A stretch of 18,828 nucleotides of DNA from an uncultured Clostridia bacterium (GCA_910589115.1 CAJUSB010000064.1:1-18828); one strand, 5' to 3'. Positions 1-7,533 are shown, counted from the stretch's first letter. Notes: generated by a model from the sequence alone, not told the origin. Translations and numbers: made by a program.

Positions 1-25
1 TTCTTTCGTGCCGGTCAGCTTATTT

Positions 26-54
26 ATAATACCACGGGGTCAACGGAATGTCAA
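26..54 (-). promoter_or_regulatory. Strong sigma-A-type promoter firing leftward out of the window
   Basis: Read on the minus strand, a perfect -35 TTGACA (49-54) is followed by a 17-base spacer and TATTAT (26-31). Transcription would start near position 19 and leave the window, so a gene or RNA not visible here probably lies to the left. The bases between this promoter and the tRNA promoter (55-175) are T-rich and hold no gene that I can see. Confidence 0.75.
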
Positions 55-175
55 CACCTTTTTTCGATTTTTTTCTAAAAATTTTTGTTTCCGTTTTTCA
101 GCTGCCTGAAAGCCCGTTTTTTTCCCTGTCACAGCCCCTATATATAATAGAATCAAAAATTATGAAAAAAATGCC

Positions 176-204
176 TTGACAGCGTTCCCCTTCTTTGGTA
201 TAAT
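176..204 (+). promoter_or_regulatory. Consensus promoter of the tRNA-Gln gene
   Basis: A perfect TTGACA (176-181), a 17-base spacer and a perfect TATAAT (199-204) lie 29 bases upstream of the tRNA. This is the full consensus housekeeping promoter, as expected for a stable RNA. Confidence 0.9.
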
Positions 205-233
205 AACACGCGTTGAAGAAAACAAAGCAATAC

Positions 234-307
234 AGCCGAATTGTGTAAAGGTAGCACGACAGACTCTGACTCTGTTTGTGAGGGTTCGAATCCTTCTTCG
301 GCTGCCA
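234..307 (+). tRNA. tRNA-Gln (anticodon CUG)
   Basis: The 74-base gene folds as a complete cloverleaf. The seven-base acceptor stem is 234-240 with 297-303, the D stem GTGT/GCAC, the anticodon stem ACAGA (259-263) with TCTGT (271-275), and the T stem GAGGG with CCTTC around TTCGAAT. The seven-base anticodon loop 264-270 places CTG at 266-268, which reads the glutamine codon CAG. The discriminator is G304 and CCA is encoded at 305-307. It is a single-gene unit with its own consensus promoter and terminator. Confidence 0.95.
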
Positions 308-311
308 CCTC

Positions 312-342
312 AAAAAACCGCTGATGAAAATCAGCGGTTTTT
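312..342. terminator. Bidirectional terminator between tRNA-Gln and the flippase gene
   Basis: A ten-base stem (315-324 with 331-340; AAACCGCTGA against TCAGCGGTTT) has a six-base loop. It is flanked by an A-run on the left and a T-run on the right, so it can end rightward transcription of the tRNA and leftward transcription of the flippase gene that stops at 399. Confidence 0.85.
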
Positions 343-398
343 CGTATTCACAATACCGATATCATCACAAACGCTTTTCCCGCTCCCGCTCCGGCCAA

Positions 399-1955
399 TC
401 AGATCATGAAGTAACAAAGCACCGGCATCGGCTCGGTATGGCTGCGCACATATTGGAGAACACGAATCCCCAGCATCCGCAGCAGCAATAAATAAAGCGC
501 CCCTGCTCCCACCAATGCAGCGACCACCGCTGCCCACTGCGAACCAAACACTCCAATAGCAGCACTGTAAAAGATTTTCGTCCAAAGAGACAAGGTCACA
601 GCGCAAACCGCCGGAAGCAGCGCAAGCCGTTTCATCCGCAGCACACCGCCGGTCACGCGCCGCAGCAATATAAAGTTGCCCAGCGCCCCCGCAAGCGACG
701 CCAGAAGCGCTGCGTAAAGATATCCATAAATGCCAAGACGCGGGCTTGCGCAAAGAAAGAACATCAGCAAAAGCTGGAGCAGCTCACTCCCGACCGCCGT
801 GCAGATATGGAACCGCTGATACCCGGTAACATTCAGGATCGCGCCGGACGCCATCTGATAGAACATCAATACTGCGGAAACGCCAAGGATGGACATATAC
901 CGTGCAGAGATCACCTGCCCAAAAAACAGGCGGGAAAGTGTCGGTGCAAGCGGAAGAATCATTGCCACAGCAGGCGCACCAATCATCCCAACGACAAACA
1001 GCCCTTTTTCCGCCAGCTTTTGAATTGCGATTTTCCTTTTATTTGCATATGCATCGGACAGGACCGGCATAAGCGCTGTAATCACCGAGTTGATCAGCGC
1101 GGCTGGCAGCAGCACCAGCGGAGACGCCATACCGGAAACAACCCCCAGCTCGGCCATTGCCTCGGCCTCGGTCAGCCCGGCAAGCCGCAGCCGACGCGGC
1201 ATCAGTACCGATCCCGCCGAACCAATCAGATTATTTAGCAGCGCAGTCAGGGAAAGCGGCAGTGCAATCCCCCAGAACCCCTCTGGCCTTCCGGTGCACC
1301 CGCCCTCGGTAAGCGGGCGGATATCATGCCGGTAGCACCAGCTCAAAAAAGAAGCGCTAAACATCTCGCTAACGGCCATGCCCATGAAAATCAGCATTGC
1401 AAGCCGTCCATGGTCCCCATTTGAAAAGCGCATCAGCAGCAACCATACCGCCAGAATACGGATCACCTGCTCCGCAATCTCGCTCACCGCCGCAAAGCGT
1501 ACCTGCTTCAGCCCAATACAAACCGACTTAAAAATATTCTCAATGCCAGTCAGTGCAAGACACAGCAGCATCGGCACAAACGCTGCCGCCGTCCGCTCAT
1601 CCCCCAGCACGACCTGTGCAACCGTATCATGTGTAAGGAAAAGCGCCGCGCCGCACAGAATGACCAGCGTATAAAATCCACAGAATGCAATCACAATCAA
1701 CCGGCGAATCTGTCCACGCCGCCTGGTCGCGTAATATTCCGCCGACAAACGCGTACAGGCGGTCGTGATGCCGGACAGGCAGCCCGCATTGACCACCAGA
1801 TATACCGAAAATGCAAGCCGGTATACGCCAAGCCCCTCCGCGCCGCCGTAGCGGCTCAAAATAATGCGGTAAACGAATCCCAGCACCTGCAAGATCATAT
1901 TCGACGCCGCCAGCAGCGAGGCCGAATACAGGAAGCTGTTTTTTTTCATCCTCAC
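399..1955 (-). CDS. SpoVB/MurJ-type oligosaccharide flippase (MOP superfamily)
   Basis: A polytopic membrane protein of about 518 residues, the usual length of the Firmicutes stage V sporulation protein B / polysaccharide export family. Family members flip lipid-linked peptidoglycan or polysaccharide precursors across the membrane, and SpoVB itself is needed for spore cortex. The N-terminus after the initial KKNSF has the family look: an amphipathic first helix, then LSRYGGAEGLGVYRL, followed by many hydrophobic helices with few charges to the C-terminus. I place the start at GTG 1953-1955, eight bases after GGAGGTG (1964-1970). The ATG at 1949 is two codons downstream and less well spaced. 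A longer reading frame to 2168 runs through the upstream terminator and is not credible. A sigma-E-like promoter lies just upstream. A vegetative MurJ/YtgP-like role cannot be excluded from sequence alone. Confidence 0.85.
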   Translation of the reverse strand: MRMKKNSFLYSASLLAASNMILQVLGFVYRIILSRYGGAEGLGVYRLAFSVYLVVNAGCLSGITTACTRLSAEYYATRRRGQIRRLIVIAFCGFYTLVILCGAALFLTHDTVAQVVLGDERTAAAFVPMLLCLALTGIENIFKSVCIGLKQVRFAAVSEIAEQVIRILAVWLLLMRFSNGDHGRLAMLIFMGMAVSEMFSASFLSWCYRHDIRPLTEGGCTGRPEGFWGIALPLSLTALLNNLIGSAGSVLMPRRLRLAGLTEAEAMAELGVVSGMASPLVLLPAALINSVITALMPVLSDAYANKRKIAIQKLAEKGLFVVGMIGAPAVAMILPLAPTLSRLFFGQVISARYMSILGVSAVLMFYQMASGAILNVTGYQRFHICTAVGSELLQLLLMFFLCASPRLGIYGYLYAALLASLAGALGNFILLRRVTGGVLRMKRLALLPAVCAVTLSLWTKIFYSAAIGVFGSQWAAVVAALVGAGALYLLLLRMLGIRVLQYVRSHTEPMPVLCYFMI

Positions 1956-1981
1956 TGTGCGAACACCTCCGATGTCTTTCC

Positions 1982-2010
1982 ATCCTATGTATCCACACTG
2001 CGGAATATGC
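1982..2010 (-). promoter_or_regulatory. Candidate sigma-E (mother-cell) promoter of the flippase gene
   Basis: On the minus strand GCATATT (2004-2010) matches the Bacillus sigma-E -35 consensus KMATATT at all seven positions. After a 14-base spacer, CATAGGAT (1982-1989) keeps the CATA and final T of the -10 consensus CATACAHT. The predicted start is about 20 bases before the translation start, with only the ribosome binding site between. No sigma-A-type promoter is evident here. Confidence 0.5.
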
Positions 2011-2080
2011 CCGCAGCCGCCCCGGCAAATCCGGACATCCAGGAAACGCTTCCGCAGGCAAGCCATCCAGCATATAAAAT

Positions 2081-2126
2081 AACCGGACCGGCTGGCAGCA
2101 GTTCCCTGCATCCAGCCGGTCCGGTT
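2081..2126 (-). terminator. Terminator of the chemoreceptor/FMN-lipoprotein operon
   Basis: A perfect 15-base stem (2081-2095 with 2112-2126, AACCGGACCGGCTGG and its complement) encloses a 16-base loop. On the minus strand it is followed by ATTTTATATG. It lies 43 bases after the stop codon of the FMN-binding lipoprotein. The other side ends in TTTTCTTT, so it may also work rightward. Confidence 0.8.
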
Positions 2127-2168
2127 TTCTTTACAAATGGATGATTTCCTCTGCCAGGACACCGCCAC

Positions 2169-2606
2169 TTAGTGGGACGTGTCCACCATTACAATGCTGG
2201 AATCCCCCAAGCGGGCCTGCTCCAGCACGGCCTCCGACAGCTTCTGAAACGACCCCCAGGAAGAGCTGGCCCCAGACAGTGCATCAATCGGCCCCTGTCC
2301 CTGCCCCTCCAAAAGCTGCGACGCATAATAGCGTGTATATTCGTTGGGATACGTTCCATCGGAATGGAGCATATTCTGCATATAAGCATTATCCCAACTC
2401 TTAATAAATCCACTGGCATTTTCCGCGTTGTACTCCACGGAAACAATACTGCCGCCCTTGACCATTATCGTGACAAATTCTTTCCAGCCGTGGCTGAAAT
2501 CGGCAGCCTGCGCAGTATAGTAACCATCCTGAAGCGCTGTTTTTTCACCACAGGCCGACAGCGGCAGCACCAGAAGAAGCACAAGCCCGATCAACATCCG
2601 TTTCAT
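2169..2606 (-). CDS. FMN-binding domain lipoprotein
   Basis: A 145-residue lipoprotein. Residues 1-18 are a signal peptide ending in the lipobox LSAC, with the lipidated Cys at 19, so the mature protein sits on the outer face of the membrane. Residues 26-130 resemble the FMN_bind family of gut Firmicutes: DGYYTAQAADFSHGW, then VEYNAENASGF, YPNEYTRYYA and DALSGAS (108-114). The last fits the D-x-x-(S/T)-G-A-(T/S) flavinylation motif, in which ApbE-type transferases link FMN to the final Ser/Thr (here Ser114). Such proteins carry electrons in extracellular electron transfer or act as redox modules. The start ATG overlaps the stop of the upstream chemoreceptor in an ATGA, so the two are translationally coupled. 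No ApbE gene is in view. FMN attachment is inferred from the motif only. Confidence 0.85.
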   Translation of the reverse strand: MKRMLIGLVLLLVLPLSACGEKTALQDGYYTAQAADFSHGWKEFVTIMVKGGSIVSVEYNAENASGFIKSWDNAYMQNMLHSDGTYPNEYTRYYASQLLEGQGQGPIDALSGASSSWGSFQKLSEAVLEQARLGDSSIVMVDTSH

Positions 2607-4636
2607 ACGTCCTGTCCCTCCTTCAAAACAAACCTTTCCACCTGCGCCTGAAGCTCCGCAGCCTCTTCCGCCAGCAGGCTGCTGGATTTTTCCATCCCGC
2701 CTGCATTCTGCATATTCTGATCCGCTATAGAAGAAATCGCTTCTATCCGTTCCTCTATAATAGTAATCGCCTGCTCCTGCCCATGCACCGCTGCAACCAA
2801 CTGATCCGAAATGCCGCTGATCTTGACGGCGCCCTCTGAAATCGACCGCAGCGAATCAGCAGTATGCGCCGTCAGCTCAACCCCGGTATTGATGACCGCC
2901 CTCGTCCTGCTCACAATATCGGTCGCACTCTTGGCCGCCTCGGCACTTTTCGACGCCAGCTGGCTGACCTCTTCGGCCACCACGGAAAAGCCCTTCCCGG
3001 CATCCCCCGCGTGGGCCGCCTCTACCGAGGCATTGATTGCAAGAATATTCGTCTGGAAGGCAATATCCTCAATCGCCTGCGCAATTTTCGTAATCTCCTG
3101 CGTGTTGGCGTGGATATTATCCATGGCGCTCGAAAGAGAAGCCATCTGCGTATTCGCTTCCTGGATCCGGCTGGATATCTCCCCGGTCCTGGCTCGCGTT
3201 TCGCTGCTGCTGTGCGTTACATTGGAAAGCTGCTCCTTCACATGAACAACCTCATCAACAAGCGCTTCGGTTGACTGGTTCTGCTCCACGGAAGCCTGAT
3301 GCAGCTGGGCCGACTGCCCGTTCAGCTCCTCCGCCAGATTGGCCAGGCGGACAGCAGAACCACGCAGCCCGGATACCGTCCGGTTCAAAGAATCCAAAAT
3401 CGTTCCAAGGCTCTGGCGTATCAGCGTGAAATCACCCTTATATTTTACCCCGGGCTCTGTGCACAGGTTGCCGTCCGCGATTTTTGTCAGTACCTGCTGA
3501 ATATCCGATATGTACTGGTTGATATTTCCAACCGTATTGTTCAGCGTATTCGTCAGCACCTCCAGCTCATCCCCAGAGTGGACGGGAACGACCGCCGTAT
3601 GCAGGTCGCCGCCGGAGAGTGCCACCATCCGGCCGGTCACACCTGTAACCGGTTTGGAGATAGACCGGGCCAGACGCAGCACCGCCAGCACCGAAAGCAG
3701 CAGCACCGCCAGCGAGGCCAGAACCGATGCAAACATCGCCGTGTTAATCAGGTAATTATAATCCGCCTTTGGCACCTGGATCACCAGCGACCACTGCGTA
3801 CCGCGCACAGGCGCAAATGCCGCCAATATCTTCTTCCCATCGGCGGGAAACTCGGTCGCCCCCGTCTCGCCGGTCGTAGCCCGGCTCAGCGCCGCCTGAT
3901 GCCCGGCGCTCAGTTCCGTCAGTGTGCTGCCTGCAAGGACTATTGATTGATCCGCGTGCCCGACAACAACGCCCTCACGGCTGACCATATATGCAATGCC
4001 ATTTTTACCAATATTGATACTGCTAATGACATCATTCAGCAAGTCATACTTATATACTCCAACAACATACAGGGCCGTCTCCCCGTCTTCCTTCACCGGC
4101 ATTCCCATACGGATGCCCAGCTTTCCCTCAAAAATCGTAGAGGTATCTGTAGTCAGGTTATCCGTCTCCCGAAGCAGCGCGAAAAATTCATCGGCCAGCG
4201 TTTCCGGCGCACCGTCGATGCCCTGCATCAGATTGCCTTTCAGGTCATACAGGCCAATGGAGTAGAACTCGTAGATTTCTGCCGATTCAGTCAAAACGAC
4301 CCCGCGGTTTTTACGAGTCGCAGCAATATCAGCCTGTGGTTCCTCCGCTTCCCCACCATCTGTATAAACGGTCTTCATCCAGGAATGCGCTGCAATCGAC
4401 ATCATCCGGTCGGCCAGCATGTGGATATTCGCTTCCACTGTCTTGGACGACTGCCTGACCATGGGCTGAAGACTGTCCAGCAGAATATCATTTGCCAGCG
4501 ACTGCATGGAATGCGCCATAATCAGGCAACAAACCACCACCAGCGTGATGACATTCAAAATCGTATTCCTGATTATCCTCCCATTCAGACTCCGCTTCGT
4601 ATAACGGTGGAAGGACCATGTATGTTTGTCTGCCAC
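2603..4636 (-). CDS. Methyl-accepting chemotaxis protein with dCache-type sensor
   Basis: A transmembrane chemoreceptor of 677 residues. Residues 24-45 form the first membrane helix. An extracellular region of about 250 residues follows, of dCache type (for example YEFYSIGLYDLKGNL and GIAYMVSREGVVVGHAD). The second helix is near 293-322, then a HAMP domain to about 375 and a long cytoplasmic signalling coiled coil. Its hairpin tip (about 520-545) is canonical: DIAFQTNILAINASVEAAHAG, the region that contacts CheA and CheW. There is no C-terminal CheR-binding pentapeptide. I chose GTG 4634-4636 because AAGGAGAG (4645-4652) lies eight bases upstream. The longer frame to 4705 adds a hydrophilic Arg-rich stretch without a ribosome binding site. 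The gene is coupled by a four-base overlap to the FMN-binding lipoprotein, which may share or supply its signal. Confidence 0.9.
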   Translation of the reverse strand: MADKHTWSFHRYTKRSLNGRIIRNTILNVITLVVVCCLIMAHSMQSLANDILLDSLQPMVRQSSKTVEANIHMLADRMMSIAAHSWMKTVYTDGGEAEEPQADIAATRKNRGVVLTESAEIYEFYSIGLYDLKGNLMQGIDGAPETLADEFFALLRETDNLTTDTSTIFEGKLGIRMGMPVKEDGETALYVVGVYKYDLLNDVISSINIGKNGIAYMVSREGVVVGHADQSIVLAGSTLTELSAGHQAALSRATTGETGATEFPADGKKILAAFAPVRGTQWSLVIQVPKADYNYLINTAMFASVLASLAVLLLSVLAVLRLARSISKPVTGVTGRMVALSGGDLHTAVVPVHSGDELEVLTNTLNNTVGNINQYISDIQQVLTKIADGNLCTEPGVKYKGDFTLIRQSLGTILDSLNRTVSGLRGSAVRLANLAEELNGQSAQLHQASVEQNQSTEALVDEVVHVKEQLSNVTHSSSETRARTGEISSRIQEANTQMASLSSAMDNIHANTQEITKIAQAIEDIAFQTNILAINASVEAAHAGDAGKGFSVVAEEVSQLASKSAEAAKSATDIVSRTRAVINTGVELTAHTADSLRSISEGAVKISGISDQLVAAVHGQEQAITIIEERIEAISSIADQNMQNAGGMEKSSSLLAEEAAELQAQVERFVLKEGQDV

Positions 4637-4744
4637 GGTTGCATCTCTCCTTCTGCGGCTGTCCCCGAGAGGGCAGGCCGCTCGCCCCCACTGGCTGCGC
4701 GGCACTCGTCCGTAGACAGGCCCCCTTCTAAAGCATACTGGGAT

Positions 4745-4753
4745 AGTATACCA
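4745..4753 (-). promoter_or_regulatory. Extended -10 promoter of the dCache chemoreceptor operon
   Basis: The minus strand reads TGGTATACT, an extended -10 (TGnTATACT), about 110 bases before the GTG start. No good -35 is present (TTCCAT at 17-base spacing), as is common for extended -10 promoters. The leader between promoter and gene is GC-rich and shows no recognised riboswitch. Confidence 0.5.
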
Positions 4754-4813
4754 CAGTCCACAGACAAATGGAAGCCCCTTTTTTCGCGAAACATGAAGCA
4801 GCGCATAAAAATA

Positions 4814-4843
4814 GCCGGCCCGCTATCGTTCTGGCGGGCCGGC
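4814..4843 (-). terminator. Terminator-like hairpin ending the glycosyltransferase/SUKH operon
   Basis: A perfect ten-base GC stem (4814-4823 with 4834-4843, GCCGGCCCGC and its complement) has the loop CAGAACGATA on the minus strand and is followed by TATTTTTATG. It lies almost 200 bases after the SUKH-like stop codon. The same hairpin loop recurs in the repeat copy at 7361-7382, so it is also the distal end of the dispersed repeat. Confidence 0.7.
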
Positions 4844-5032
4844 CGGCAGGGCAGCAGCAAAATAAGACGCACCAAAACCCCCGTCCCGCCGCAGCGAAGA
4901 AGCCCCGGAGGGGCGTGGGGGTGTCCAGGGGGGGCAAGCCCCCTCTGGCGCAGTCCGCGAAGGACGCCTCTCCGGCGAGGAGCGGGAGTCCAGAGGGCAG
5001 CGCCCTTTGGCGTACCCCCCGCCTCGCCCCAC
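4814..5032 (-). repeat. Dispersed hairpin repeat, copy A
   Basis: Read on the minus strand it has, in order: the module CCAAAGGGCGCTGCCCTCTGG then ACTCCC; a GTCC-TTCGC-GGAC stem-loop; GCGCCAGAGGG with a longer G/C stem; GGGACGGGGGTTTTGGTGC; and the hairpin with loop CAGAACGATA. The order of parts is the same as in copy B at 7091-7382. It begins only about five bases after the stop codon of the SUKH-like gene and ends in that operon's apparent terminator. Open frames across it are by-products of base composition. Confidence 0.85.
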
Positions 5033-5037
5033 AACGC

Positions 5038-5829
5038 TCAGGCAGGCACTCCCCCGGGCTGCCCGTTTGAGATAACAAGCATAGTCTGCACTTCACCGGA
5101 TGTCTCCAGCAGGCACAGTTCGCCGTCCGCAATGCAGCAGGACAAAAGCACCCTGCTGCCGTCAAAGTCCAAGTACGGTGAACGAAAGGCATGCAGCCTG
5201 TCCGGATCAATGCCCAGCTCATGCAGGCCAGCGTCCGCGCGCAGCCACCGGAAACGCCAGCCCGCCCCCTGCAATAACTCTTCTGCCAGCTCGGCGGGCC
5301 GCCCCAGGAGCGCGTCACAGACCAGCCCCAGCAAAAACTCCGACAGCCGCCAGTCCGCTTGCCAGCAGGTAAGCGGTCCGCTTTCCCGATTCCATGCGAC
5401 TTCCGGGTCGTCCTCCGCAAGCGCGTCCAGCCGGATACCGTAAGTAACGATCCCGCAGTCGTCGCTGCCAATCAGCAGGCGGTCCGGCAGGGTCTCCGGC
5501 CACTTCTCACGCGGGATGCGGCTGTATCCATAAAAACCTGCCTCCGCCCTCTCGCCCGAAACGGCTGCTTCCCAGTCCTCACTGTCAGAATCCAGCTGCA
5601 TTGAAAGCTCCTCATACAGGGTGCAGTACCAGCGCGGGTCCATCCACAGCTCCGTGCCGCCCAGCAGCGGATTACCCGCTGCTACATCCAAAAAGTCCCA
5701 CAGGCGCGGCGGCAGCAAGATACCGTGTTCTTTTTCAAAAACCTGAAATTTCTCCACTGTGTTCAGTGCTCCCTGGAATCCCAGGAAGTGCAGCACCTCC
5801 GGCGCGGTGGGGTTATAATTTACTGACAT
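5038..5829 (-). CDS. SUKH/SMI1-KNR4-like protein of unknown function
   Basis: A soluble acidic protein of 263 residues with no signal peptide or membrane helix. The N-terminal part resembles the SUKH (SMI1/KNR4) superfamily, with LPPRLWDFLDVAAGNPLLGG near residues 38-57; these proteins include toxin-immunity proteins and housekeeping scaffolds. The rest is rich in Trp, Leu and acidic residues (for example WQADWRLSEFLLGLVCDALLG) and I do not recognise it. Its ATG overlaps the last ten bases of the upstream glycosyltransferase gene, so it is probably translated by coupling. No toxin gene is next to it, which argues against a classic immunity role, and its position suggests a link to glycolipid synthesis. 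The family call is tentative, but that the gene is real is well supported by the overlap and the codon pattern. Confidence 0.6.
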   Translation of the reverse strand: MSVNYNPTAPEVLHFLGFQGALNTVEKFQVFEKEHGILLPPRLWDFLDVAAGNPLLGGTELWMDPRWYCTLYEELSMQLDSDSEDWEAAVSGERAEAGFYGYSRIPREKWPETLPDRLLIGSDDCGIVTYGIRLDALAEDDPEVAWNRESGPLTCWQADWRLSEFLLGLVCDALLGRPAELAEELLQGAGWRFRWLRADAGLHELGIDPDRLHAFRSPYLDFDGSRVLLSCCIADGELCLLETSGEVQTMLVISNGQPGGVPA

Positions 5830-6995
5830 TCCGTCTCCTCCGGCAAAGCGGTGCCCGCTGGCGCCGGCGTGCCGTTTTCGAGCACGATATCAGCCAGGCG
5901 GGCGGTTGCATCCGGATGCGCGACAGTTTCCATCACCGCACGGATGTTCTCAATGCGCCCGGGATTGGTAAAGAGGTTATATACTGCCTCATCCACGGGG
6001 AAGGTTTTCGTAACGGCCAGCGCCAGGCCGTTATTCAGCAGGAATTCAACATTGCGTTCCTCATGCCCCGGGATAGGATCGACCAGCAGCATCGGGATAT
6101 GGCGTGCAAGTGCTTCGGAAACCGTCAGCCCGCCGGGCTTTGTAATGATACAGTCGGAAGCGCTCATCATAACATCCACATTATCCGCGAAGCCATAAGG
6201 AAAAATCTGGCACGGGCCGTTATATTCCTCAATCTGCTTGAGCAGCTGGCTGTGGCTTTTTTTATTGTTCCCGCAGACGACCAGCAGCTGGAACGGGATA
6301 TTGAGCATGGACAGCCGTTCGATTGTTTTGCGGTTGTTTGCATAGCCCATGCTGCCGCCCATCATTAGAATTGTGGGGCGTGTGGGATCAATCCCGAGTG
6401 CGGCGGCGGCCTCTTCCCTTGGTATTGGGATATTGAATTTAGGGTGCACCGGAATACCGAGGGGCAGCAGGCGGCTGCGGTCCACGCCGCGCTGGACGCA
6501 GCGGTGGACGAGCAGCTCACTGGCAATCACGATATATTCGATACGCGGCACGTCCTCCCAGAACGGGTGCAGGGTATAGTCGGTGCAAATGCCGTAGGTG
6601 GGCACTGTCACCAGCTCGCGGTGCTTGAGTTCATCAACCAGCTGCGCGGCAAAGATGTGGGTGCAGACGATTGCGTCTGGTGCAAAATCGTCAATACAGC
6701 GTGCAAATTTCTTCGCGCCCAGGTCGTTGATGAGGTTGATGGGCTGGAACGCACCTGACCAATAGCTTTGGCCGCTGTTTTCTGCGAGCGAATAAAACAG
6801 GCGGTACAATTCTTTTGTATGCTTGGACGAAAAAAGGTAACCTTTATCGATCGTCTCTTTTATAAACCGGTTAATCACTTCGTAAACGTCGATGGTATCC
6901 ACCACCGCGCCCCGCTCTTTGAGCAGGTCGGAGACCGCTTTTGCGGTCGCATGATGTCCGAAACCGGCGGTCACGGACAGCAACAAAACCCGCAT
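5820..6995 (-). CDS. MGDG-synthase/UgtP-type processive glycosyltransferase
   Basis: A 391-residue GT28-family glycosyltransferase that probably transfers a sugar from a UDP-sugar to diacylglycerol, making membrane glycolipids and lipoteichoic acid anchors as UgtP does. The N-terminal domain (1 to about 170) starts MRVLLLSVTAGFGHHATA, the lipid-acceptor half with the conserved Gly/His turn (G11-H15) of the MGDG synthase family. The C-terminal nucleotide-sugar domain has ILMMGGSMGY and CIITKPGGLTVSEALARHIP, the latter containing the donor-binding PGG and Glu. The length fits bacterial members. ATG 6995 is preceded by AAGGAGATGATACC. It is first in a two-gene operon with the SUKH-like gene. Acceptor and sugar cannot be told from sequence; a MurG-like role is excluded by the N-domain. 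Confidence 0.88.
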   Translation of the reverse strand: MRVLLLSVTAGFGHHATAKAVSDLLKERGAVVDTIDVYEVINRFIKETIDKGYLFSSKHTKELYRLFYSLAENSGQSYWSGAFQPINLINDLGAKKFARCIDDFAPDAIVCTHIFAAQLVDELKHRELVTVPTYGICTDYTLHPFWEDVPRIEYIVIASELLVHRCVQRGVDRSRLLPLGIPVHPKFNIPIPREEAAAALGIDPTRPTILMMGGSMGYANNRKTIERLSMLNIPFQLLVVCGNNKKSHSQLLKQIEEYNGPCQIFPYGFADNVDVMMSASDCIITKPGGLTVSEALARHIPMLLVDPIPGHEERNVEFLLNNGLALAVTKTFPVDEAVYNLFTNPGRIENIRAVMETVAHPDATARLADIVLENGTPAPAGTALPEETECQ

Positions 6996-7037
6996 GGTAT
7001 CATCTCCTTTTATCCTTTGCGTTTTTGCGACTTTTTT

Positions 7038-7066
7038 ATTTTATCAGGTTCCGGAGTGAATGGCAA
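7038..7066 (-). promoter_or_regulatory. Promoter of the glycosyltransferase/SUKH operon
   Basis: On the minus strand TTGCCA (7061-7066), a 17-base spacer and TAAAAT (7038-7043) form a good sigma-A promoter. The spacer ends in TGA, giving an extended -10. It lies about 45 bases before the ATG. Confidence 0.75.
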
Positions 7067-7090
7067 GGAAGTTTTTGAAAAAACGCTTCC

Positions 7091-7257
7091 GCACCAGCGG
7101 GCTCTGCCCTCTGGACTCCCGCGCCTGTGCGGCGGGCACCAGCGGGCTCTGCCCTCTGGACTCCCGCGCCTGTGCGGCGGGCACCATAGGGCTCTGCCCT
7201 CTGGACTCCCGCGCCTGTGCGGCGAGCACCATAGGGCTCTGCCCTCTGGACTCCCGC
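7091..7257 (+). repeat. 45-bp tandem repeat, 3.7 copies
   Basis: Units begin at 7091, 7136, 7181 and 7226. The first two are identical over 45 bases. The third differs by AGC to TAG near its start and one base at its end. The fourth breaks off after the shared GGACTCCCGC. Each unit contains GGGCTCTGCCC followed by CTCTGGACTCCC, the core of the dispersed repeat. Confidence 0.95.
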
Positions 7258-7382
7258 TGGGGCTTATGCCCCAGACCCCGAGATGCTTCGCATCTCTGCC
7301 TCGCCTGCGGGCGGGACGGGGGATTTTGGTGCATCCATCTCTCAAATGCAGTGCAGGACAGCCCGCCAGAACGACAGCGGGC
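7091..7382 (+). repeat. Dispersed hairpin repeat, copy B (with internal tandem array)
   Basis: It starts with nearly four copies of a 45-base unit. These are followed by the stem-loops CTGGGG-CTTATG-CCCCAG and GAGATGC-TTC-GCATCTC, then CGCCTGCGGGCGGGACGGGGG, ATTTTGGTGC, and a final hairpin GCCCGC-CAGAACGACA-GCGGGC (7361-7382). The order matches copy A, and the middle matches copy C at 13205-13286. It lies between the glycosyltransferase promoter and the spoVG terminator. The open reading frames across it on both strands come from the 45-base period. Confidence 0.88.
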
Positions 7383-7533
7383 AGTCCGGTCAGCTGCGGC
7401 AAATTTCCCAGTAACAGGAAAACAGGGCCATCAGATACACTAAACATAACCAAGGGATTTCCCGCATTTTGCCCCGGCACACCGCCCTTACGATATGATA
7501 CAAAACAGCTCCTGATTTTTCCGAAAATTGTAG

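Noticed and set aside
1956..2168. N-terminal extension of the flippase to 2168
   Set aside because: It would be translated through a strong terminator hairpin, and the sequence is Cys/Arg-rich without the family pattern.
4637..4705. Start of the dCache chemoreceptor at 4705
   Set aside because: There is no ribosome binding site there, whereas GTG 4636 has AAGGAGAG at the right distance and gives a normal receptor N-terminus.
3947..5443. Long rightward open frame of 498 codons
   Set aside because: It is antisense to the chemoreceptor and SUKH-like genes and crosses the repeat. The predicted protein has no family signature and no ribosome binding site, and the coding evidence on the other strand is decisive.
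7091..7257. CRISPR array
   Set aside because: The units are directly contiguous with no unique spacers, and no cas genes are in the window.
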